Source of the DNA: JBKPCD01 sp046727175
GTDB lineage: Bacteria > Acidobacteriota > Vicinamibacteria > Vicinamibacterales > 2-12-FULL-66-21
DNA: 10,531 nt
Direction of reading: 5' to 3'
NCBI GenBank assembly: GCA_046727175.1
Contig: JBKPCD010000097.1
Location: forward strand, 1-10,531
Shown piece by piece: positions 6,601 to 10,531 of the stretch. The notes below the pieces were generated by a model. That model saw only the letters and a list, made by a program, of their open reading frames with translations, had not been told where the DNA came from and searched no databases. Position 1 is the stretch's first letter. The number at the start of each line of letters is the position of its first letter. The position numbers and the translations under genes were made by a program.

Positions 6601-7318
6601 GCCCCGGCTCGTCAACGCCAGGCGAGCGGAGCTTCGCCAGACCGAAATCGAGAATCTTGACGCCCCCGTCCGAGCGGAGGAAGACGTTGTCCGGCTTCAG
6701 ATCGCGATGAATGATGCCGCGCGCGTGTGCCGCCGTCAGACCTCTCGTGATCTGCACGGCAATGGCGAGCGTCTCGTCCACCGATAGCGGTCCATTCTCG
6801 AGCCGCTTTCGGAGGCTCTCCCCTTCGAGGCATTCGCACACAAGGAAGGGCGCACCTCGGTGCTCTCCAACGTCGTAGACAGCGAGAATATTCGAGTGAT
6901 TGAGCGCCCCGGCCGCGCGCGCCTCCTGCTGGAATCGACGGAGCCGATCGGCATCGCTCGCAAAGTGGGGCAGCAGCACCTTGATCGCGACGTCGCGGCC
7001 GAGACGCTCGTCGTGGGCGCGCCAGACTTCCCCGGAGCCGCCCGATCCGAGCAGCCACTCGACCCGGTAGACGCCGACGCGTTCACCGGGCCGCAGGCTG
7101 GATCCGTCCGCCGCGACCTCCTGCGCGAGCGTGTCAATCGCGCTGGCTTCGAGGAAATCGCCGGAGTCATCGGCGGCTGACAGCATCGCCATCGCTTCGG
7201 ATCGAAGCGCGTCATCATCGCCGCACGCCTGGTTCACGCGCGCCGCACGTTCGGCACGCGGCGCCTCCAACGCGTCCGCAAACACGTCGTTCAGCCGCTG
7301 CCAATGTGCCGAGTTCAC
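3644..7318 (-). CDS. Membrane Ser/Thr kinase with tandem kinase-pseudokinase and TolB-like propeller
   Basis: The product has 1224 residues counted from GTG 7318, which overlaps the sigma-factor stop as GTGA and follows GAAGGA. An ATG at 7369 would overlap the sigma gene further and is less likely. The first kinase domain (about 83-343) has GSGGSGEV (91-98), VAIK with K113, HRDLKPDN (204-211), DFG (224-226) and APE (254-256), so all catalytic residues are present. A second kinase fold (about 373-616) keeps the glycine loop GRGSRGDV (381-388) and SPEQVRG but has lost catalytic residues: K to E403, HRD to HGT (494-496), DFG to KFG (514-516). It is a pseudokinase. A membrane segment (about 644-666) leads to a beta-propeller with repeated SPDG/APDG/TPDG motifs of the TolB/PD40 type, presumably periplasmic. 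The protein should sense a signal outside and phosphorylate cytoplasmic targets. Confidence 0.93.
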   Translation of the reverse strand: MNSAHWQRLNDVFADALEAPRAERAARVNQACGDDDALRSEAMAMLSAADDSGDFLEASAIDTLAQEVAADGSSLRPGERVGVYRVEWLLGSGGSGEVWRAHDERLGRDVAIKVLLPHFASDADRLRRFQQEARAAGALNHSNILAVYDVGEHRGAPFLVCECLEGESLRKRLENGPLSVDETLAIAVQITRGLTAAHARGIIHRDLKPDNVFLRSDGGVKILDFGLAKLRSPGVDEPGQTITGVIAGTPAYMAPEQVRGAEVDGRADLFALGAMLYEMIAGRRPFAGSSTVETLHAILAVDPPAISDLRREVPPAVADIVHRCLEKSPDKRYQRAEEVATALEAASVARRTLSTTESLSILGESAAGTRLGKYIIVAHLGRGSRGDVYRARDTRLQRDVIMEILARGGDEDSGGFASLQREASILAALDHPNVAATYGLEAIGDFHVLAAELVEGHSLAERLAKASIGLDEVVAVAKQLAGALEALHDRGILHGTVDPSKIIVQRDGTVKVLKFGFTDLPAAGDVRGSYRSPEQVRGETIDKRADLWAFGCVLFELLTGRAAFPSDASLGSSGTPPEHVPSFAALPSSTPRHVQALLYRCLQADPGRRLKDAGDARLELEPPTDSKWPGMPASNVPTRSSARLAWTVATVALLGATGVVWAVLAGSWIPTRTASTMRFISVTNFAGVESQPTLSPDGRSVAFVSNRAGQWDLYVALISGGNLIRITDDPNVETRPQWAPDGARLLFARLNENGNTDLWNVPASGGRPRRIVINAATPAWSHDGRLITYRSKGAIWVSDAEGANPKAITQPEPLIIRHTQPAFSHDGMSIVFVRQLSAQRGELVIVDLRTGARRDLTHDGALALSPVWSPNDRSIYFTSSRGGTLSTWKIPVTSGDPEPITAGQEDNEDIDLSVDGRRLAFSSSRTNIGLAEMSLEPTSLGRVTWLTAESARGETAPRYSPDGQRIAYFTNRNSLERDTLWVMDADGRNATRILEDGRFNIHPRWTPDGQTLLFASRADGSAAEVAFDLRRLPVSGGVPEVLPMKPFNSTWGDIGTDGRFLYRTAPRQAEIYDPRTNQRQTLPNVFGETWWMPDGRSFVFVAPTSNQTTGLTLTLAGPRPSEAGVWIGTVDGIRKQLFAGWALWCAVTRGGEILFLEGKPDLTGVLWRTDSRGEHRTRLTEVPLLLRHNELSTVRFDVHPDGRRIVLEARPVYESDIGVIDNVR

Positions 7319-7905
7319 CGCACGTGTTCCTTCAGGAGCCGATAGAGCCAGGCGCGCGCGAACGCCCATTCCTTGTCGACGGTTCGTGGAGAGATACCGA
7401 GAGCCTCAGCCGCTTCGTCAACGGAGAGGCCTCCGAAGAACCGCAACTCCACCACGCGCGCCTTGCGCGGGTCTTCGACGGCGAGCGCCTCGAGGGCGTC
7501 ATCAATAGCGAGAAGGTCACGGTCGGGCTCGGACACTGGCACATCGACCTCGTCCAGCCGAACCTGCTGCGGGTTCGGTCCGCCGCGGCGCTCAGCGCGG
7601 CGTTTGCGCGCGATGTCCACCAGCACCCGCCGCATCATCTGCGCGGACACTCCGAAAAAGTGCGCTCGATTCTTCCAGTGGATACCACCCCATCCCAGCA
7701 GCCGGACGCAGAGTTCGTTCACCAGCGCCGTCGCCTGATAACTGACCGCCGCTCGTTCTCCCGCGAGGTACCGCGCCGCGAGGCGGTGCAGCTCGTCGTA
7801 CACGAGCGGCATTACCTGGTCGAACGCCGCCGGATCGCCATCGCCCCACGCTTGGAGCAGCCGGGTAATCTCATCGTGCTCCGGAGCGTTGCGAGGCACC
7901 TTCAT
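7315..7905 (-). CDS. ECF-type RNA polymerase sigma factor (Sigma70_ECF/TIGR02999-like)
   Basis: The 196-residue protein resembles the ECF sigma subfamily common in Acidobacteria and Planctomycetes. Region 2 spans about 25-105 (LVYDELHRLAARYL, YQATALVNELCVRLL, FFGVSAQMMRRVLVDIARKR). Region 4 spans about 130-190, with the helix-turn-helix LSVDEAAEALGISPRTVDKEW. It would recruit RNA polymerase to a small regulon. The kinase gene starts within its stop codon (GTGA), so the two are translationally coupled; in this family a Ser/Thr kinase often replaces the anti-sigma partner. The ATG at 7905 has only GCAGG abutting it, a poor ribosome site, but no better in-frame start precedes the conserved part. 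Direct repeats lie just upstream. Confidence 0.92.
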   Translation of the reverse strand: MKVPRNAPEHDEITRLLQAWGDGDPAAFDQVMPLVYDELHRLAARYLAGERAAVSYQATALVNELCVRLLGWGGIHWKNRAHFFGVSAQMMRRVLVDIARKRRAERRGGPNPQQVRLDEVDVPVSEPDRDLLAIDDALEALAVEDPRKARVVELRFFGGLSVDEAAEALGISPRTVDKEWAFARAWLYRLLKEHVR

Positions 7906-7914
7906 CCTGCGGCG

Positions 7915-7965
7915 TCCCGAGAGGGCCTCAGTCTAGCATTTAGATCTATCCCGAGCGGGACTGAG
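7915..7965 (-). promoter_or_regulatory. Paired direct repeats upstream of the sigma factor
   Basis: TCCCGAGAGGGCCTCAG (7915-7931) and TCCCGAGCGGGACTGAG (7949-7965) match at 14 of 17 positions with starts 34 bases apart. The second contains TCCCG-AG-CGGGA, itself nearly palindromic. They lie 10-60 bases upstream of the sigma start, with TAGACT (minus, 7935-7930) as a weak -10-like box between them. Two same-face half sites about three helical turns apart would suit an operator or an autoregulated promoter, but the right copy also overlaps the end of a decayed toxin frame. Confidence 0.3.
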
Positions 7966-8035
7966 CAGCCGCTGGCTCGGCCGACTCGGCTTCATCGGCG
8001 GCGAGCGGGAGGACTTCTACCGCGAACTCGGCCAT
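7946..8035 (-). pseudogene. ParE/RelE-like toxin stub
   Basis: The ATG at 8035-8033 overlaps the ancestral stop of the upstream antitoxin relic as TGATG, the usual arrangement in antitoxin-toxin pairs. The first residues, MAEFAVEVLPLAADEAESAE, look like the start of ParE/RelE-superfamily toxins, which begin with a beta strand followed by an acidic helix. The frame then turns into low-complexity AAAQSRSG and stops after 29 residues, whereas such toxins have about 90-100. It is a truncated remnant. The identification rests on context plus a short match. Confidence 0.42.
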
Positions 8036-8170
8036 CAGCGAGCGGCGAGTCGCCTGCGAACTTCGGCCCAGGGCTCGTCTTGACGGCGCCGCTATCGAGT
8101 TCCGCCAGGCGCCGATTCACCTCGGCGGCTCACACGGCTTCGGCGTCGGCAACGGCTTCGCGTCCGACGA
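8035..8170 (-). pseudogene. Decayed antitoxin (Unstab_antitox/addiction-module type), copy A
   Basis: Minus-strand translation gives EAV*AAEVNRRLAELDSGAVK, clearly related to EAAWATEMNRRVAQFDSGAVK in the second copy at 9528-9833. A TGA (8132-8130) stands where the other copy has TGG (Trp). A one-base deletion around 8060-8075 shifts the frame; in the restored frame the protein ends VRRRLAAR followed by TGA (8037-8035), overlapping the toxin ATG. The N-terminal third is missing, the break falling near 8160-8170, close to the start of the monooxygenase. This gene cannot make antitoxin. The family pairs with ParE/RelE toxins in addiction modules. Confidence 0.65.
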
Positions 8171-8179
8171 TTGCTGGAG

Positions 8180-8185
8180 TAGAAT
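8180..8185 (+). promoter_or_regulatory. Possible -10 box for the monooxygenase gene
   Basis: TAGAAT matches the -10 consensus at five of six bases and lies 60 bases before the ATG at 8245. No good -35 hexamer stands 16-18 bases upstream (TTCGCG at 8157-8162), so support is limited. Confidence 0.25.
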
Positions 8186-8244
8186 CCGAACCCTTCACGG
8201 ATCGGGTGATTTTGTAAGCGCCGCGAATGTGGAAAGGAATATGG

Positions 8245-9447
8245 ATGTCCACCTCCCGCTATGACCTCCTGACTATCGGTGGTGGCCTCGGAGGCGCGGC
8301 GTTGGCCCTGGTCATGGCCAGGGCGGGAGCGCGAGTCCTCGTTCTCGAGCGTGAGCCGAAGTTCAGAGATCGCGTGCGTGGGGAATTCCTTCCGCCGTGG
8401 GGCGTGGCCGAAGCGCAGCAGCTTGCCATCTCAGATCTGCTTCGACAGTGTGGGCACGTCGTGCCTTCCATCGAAATGGGACTGGGCCGTCCCCGCGATC
8501 TCCCAAGCACTACGCCGCAGTGTATGCCTGCCATAGGCTTCAGTCATCCTGAAATGCAGGAACTGCTACTACAAACTGCAGTCAGTGCTGGCGCCCACGT
8601 CCGACGTGAAGCGGTGGTTACGGCTGTCGAGCCCGGTGAGACGACGCAAGTGCACGTCCAGGAACCCGGTAGCAGTCTCGAGACACTCTCTGCGCGCCTT
8701 GTGGTCGGGACTGACGGTCGTAATTCCGCTGTTCGCAAGTGGGCGCGATTTACGGTCACGCGTGACCCTCATCCGTTTTTGTTCGCGGGTGTTTTGTTGA
8801 CGGGTCTCACTGCGCCGCACGACGTGGCGTACTACTGCTTCAATCCGGCTGTAGCCATGGCTGCTGCCAGCGTGTACGAAGGCGCGGGTCGCTTTCGCGC
8901 GTATCTCGCATATCCCAGTGAGGGTGTCGATCGTTTGCAGGGCGAGCAAGCACTGCGCCGTTTTCTGGTCTACTCCAGGCAAACGACAGCATTCCCCAAC
9001 GTTTACGAGGGTCCTCTTCAACTCATCGGTCCCCTCGCGTCATTTTCTTGTGACGAAGATTGGGCCGAATATCCGTACCAGGACGGTGTCGCGCTCATTG
9101 GGGATGCCGCCGCCACTAGCGACCCCGCGTATGGCCAAGGCATGTCGTTGACGCTGCGAGACGTCCGCACGCTCAGCGAAAAGCTTCTGAGCGACAGCCA
9201 GTGGGATGTCGCGGGCAATGAGTACGCCTCGGAACACCGTCGTTACTTTTCCGTCATCCACACTTCCTGCGGCTGGTTAAGACAGATGTTTCAGGAGCAG
9301 GGACCTGAAGCCGATCAGCGGCGCGCCACTGCTTTACCTCTGATCGCCGCCGACCCTACTCGGATTCCCGACCACATCATGAGCGGACCGGAGCTTTCAA
9401 TTGACGATAGCGTCCGTTCGCGTTTTTTTGGCCAGTCGGAGTCGTGA
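8245..9447 (+). CDS. FAD-dependent monooxygenase/oxidoreductase (PHBH-fold, FAD_binding_3-like)
   Basis: The 400-residue flavoprotein is read from ATG 8245, with GGAAAGGA six bases upstream; the earlier in-frame ATG at 8227 has no ribosome site. An N-terminal beta-alpha-beta FAD fold has GGGLGG (12-17) and E35 for the ribose. The family DG motif is GTDGRNSAVR (155-164) and the GD motif is GDAAATSDPAYGQGM (286-300), as in p-hydroxybenzoate hydroxylase/UbiH-type enzymes that hydroxylate substrates with NAD(P)H and O2. EFLPPWGVAEA (47-57) is typical of FAD monooxygenases seen in soil bacteria. No tryptophan-halogenase WxWxIP motif is present. The substrate cannot be told. It is isolated on the plus strand between two decayed antitoxin copies, and its codons look less GC-biased than the kinase, hinting at acquisition. 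Confidence 0.87.
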   Translation: MSTSRYDLLTIGGGLGGAALALVMARAGARVLVLEREPKFRDRVRGEFLPPWGVAEAQQLAISDLLRQCGHVVPSIEMGLGRPRDLPSTTPQCMPAIGFSHPEMQELLLQTAVSAGAHVRREAVVTAVEPGETTQVHVQEPGSSLETLSARLVVGTDGRNSAVRKWARFTVTRDPHPFLFAGVLLTGLTAPHDVAYYCFNPAVAMAAASVYEGAGRFRAYLAYPSEGVDRLQGEQALRRFLVYSRQTTAFPNVYEGPLQLIGPLASFSCDEDWAEYPYQDGVALIGDAAATSDPAYGQGMSLTLRDVRTLSEKLLSDSQWDVAGNEYASEHRRYFSVIHTSCGWLRQMFQEQGPEADQRRATALPLIAADPTRIPDHIMSGPELSIDDSVRSRFFGQSES

Positions 9448-9527
9448 TGTTCGCGCTTCGTCTTCTCGCACGGCCAAGCGCTCGACTGCCGCACCGACCT
9501 TGACACGGGCTGACTCGAGACACCTTT

Positions 9528-9833
9528 TCAAATGACGCGGAATGAGAGCGAGCAAAAACCTGGAGCGACGGTCAACGACCGTAAGGCGTTCAGGTTGTCG
9601 TCGCCGAAAACCGCGCCCAACGAAACTTGCCGAGCGGCGAGGCGGCGGCGAACTTCGGCCGAGGAGATCGCTTTGACGGCTCCGCTATCGAACTGCGCCA
9701 CGCGCCGGTTCATCTCGGTTGCCCAGGCGGCCTCGGTGTCTTCGTCCACTTCAGTATCGAGGCTCTCGAGTAGCGATCCAGCGATCGCCGCCCGGCCGGC
9801 AGTGGCCATTAGCCGGTGCTTCAGTTGGATCAT
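9528..9833 (-). CDS. Antitoxin of addiction-module type (Unstab_antitox-like), copy B, probably decayed
   Basis: Residues 14-68 (GRAAIAGSLLESLD, EDTEAAWATEMNRRVAQFDSGAVKAI, EVRRRLAAR) match the family of short 'addiction module component' antitoxins, typically 65-80 residues with LLESLD near the N-terminus and a VxxRL end. The family blocks ParE/RelE toxins. Here the frame continues 33 residues past RRRLAAR into an unrelated tail containing a stem-loop, so the ancestral stop appears lost (copy A has CGCTGA here, this copy CGGCAA). No toxin frame follows. The first 13 residues also look diverged. It lies 41 bases downstream of the haloperoxidase stop, same strand. It is probably a relic, though an extended protein could still be made. 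Confidence 0.6.
   Translation of the reverse strand: MIQLKHRLMATAGRAAIAGSLLESLDTEVDEDTEAAWATEMNRRVAQFDSGAVKAISSAEVRRRLAARQVSLGAVFGDDNLNALRSLTVAPGFCSLSFRVI
9557..9596. repeat. Nested stem-loop downstream of the monooxygenase
   Basis: AACCTG (9557-9562) pairs with CAGGTT (9591-9596), enclosing the tight hairpin ACGGTC-AAC-GACCGT (9568-9582). It lies about 110 bases past the monooxygenase stop and inside the aberrant tail of the copy B antitoxin frame, supporting the view that the tail was not originally coding. There is no T-run, so terminator function is unproven. Confidence 0.4.
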
Positions 9834-9874
9834 GATGTGGCTCGTGTAACGTCGATCCGCGCCACCAGTGTTGC

Positions 9875-10531
9875 CTATCGCACCGGACGCAGGTAGAGAT
9901 TGGCGGCGCGCTGGCCGATCTTTCGACCGTATTCCGTCCCTTCTTCGACCGATTTGCGGAAGTGAAACCCGACGAGGATGCGCGAATACGCGTTCTCGGC
10001 CGCCGCCTGGGAGAAGCTGGTATACGAGCGGAGTATCGGCGTCGCATCGCTGCAGGTGCTACCAGCAGGTAGCGTCACGCCACAGTCCTCGAAGCTGATC
10101 TCGTCGGTGCCGAAGAACTGCTTCAACACTTCAGCACCCGCGCCTCCCGCAATCGAGTGACCCGAGACGTAGTCTTGGTCCGGAGGAGTCGGGCGCAACG
10201 GCGTCCACGTCGGGTCACCAATCGTGTCTGGATTGCCGTCCGTGTCCCCTGTCCGAATAGCGGTGATCGGTCGCCAGTAGTTGTAATGGTTCTTGGAATC
10301 TTTCGTGGCGATGTAGCCGTCCGCAAGAGCCATGTTGAGCAGCCCGAACAGCCGGGCGTTCTCCCAGAGATTGAGTCCCTGGTCACCGGAAACGGTTCTC
10401 GCATCCGGTTCCACTTCAGCGGGGAGCTTTCCCACCAGAAGAGGGCGATTTCGGTTTCGTCGGGCGTGCGTGCGCTGGGCGTGGTGATGTCATCGCCGCC
10501 GAGGGATTTCACTTCGTTGAAGTCTGCCGTG
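9875..10531 (-). CDS. Vanadium-dependent haloperoxidase (PAP2-like), partial and frameshifted
   Basis: The C-terminal half has every vanadate-pocket residue of the family. Counting from the downstream frame's ATG at 10435 these are K48 and R55 (K-N-H-Y-N-Y-W-R-P), S91-G92-H93 (DYVSGHS), and R152/H158 (SRILVGFHFR). Such enzymes oxidise halides with H2O2. Upstream residues continue in another frame, FNEVKSLGGDD, TPSARTPDETEIALFW and SSPLKWNR, and join the downstream frame at ARTVSGDQGLNLWEN. The expected codons CGG-ATN-GCG read CGG-AT-GCG, so one base is missing at 10403-10404. The 5' end runs off the window. The break is either a sequencing/assembly error or an inactivating mutation. The frame ends with TAG at 9875-9877. 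Confidence 0.82.

Noticed and set aside
7306..8217. 303-residue plus-strand frame opposite the sigma factor
   Set aside because: Antisense shadow of a well-conserved sigma factor and of the toxin-antitoxin relic; no ribosome site or recognisable domain.
8245..9447. Flavin-dependent tryptophan-type halogenase
   Set aside because: The FAD fold fits, but no WxWxIP motif is seen and the GD motif matches hydroxylase-type monooxygenases.
1..10531. CRISPR array
   Set aside because: No regularly spaced near-identical short repeats are visible; the repeats present are single pairs.

Overview
The window is GC-rich DNA whose gene content points to a soil-type Acidobacteriota, or a similar bacterium with many Ser/Thr kinases. 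The clearest signs are an ECF sigma factor of the family common in Acidobacteria and Planctomycetes, translationally coupled to a large TolB-propeller Ser/Thr kinase, and an exported di-heme cytochrome c peroxidase-like protein. The lineage is inferred from gene families only; there is no rRNA or other marker here.

Layout from left to right. Positions 1-602 hold no convincing intact gene. They contain a possible tail of a large serine recombinase at the left edge, a tRNA T-arm/acceptor-like scrap on the minus strand, and several strong inverted repeats. Positions about 603-2018 form an IS110-family element of apparent IS1111 type. Its transposase is on the minus strand, two perfect 14-base subterminal inverted repeats lie at 611-624 and 1998-2011, and about 300 bases of structured non-coding DNA downstream of the transposase are the expected place for its guide (seek/bridge) RNA. 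Next on the minus strand come the di-heme cytochrome (2073-3476), the kinase (3644-7318) and the sigma factor (7315-7905). The kinase start overlaps the sigma stop as GTGA, so these two form a signalling unit transcribed leftward; the cytochrome lies downstream in the same direction.

The right third looks like accessory DNA. A FAD-dependent monooxygenase (8245-9447, plus strand) is flanked by two related, decayed copies of an 'Unstab_antitox' type toxin-antitoxin gene, both on the minus strand. The left copy has a nonsense codon, a one-base frameshift and a ParE/RelE-like toxin stub. The right copy has lost its stop and its toxin. At the right edge is a vanadium-dependent haloperoxidase (minus strand), cut by the window end and interrupted by an apparent one-base deletion.

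The most notable items are: (1) one polypeptide carrying an active-looking kinase, a clear pseudokinase, a membrane segment and a beta-propeller; (2) the IS1111-type element with its candidate guide RNA region; (3) the paired antitoxin relics bracketing the monooxygenase.
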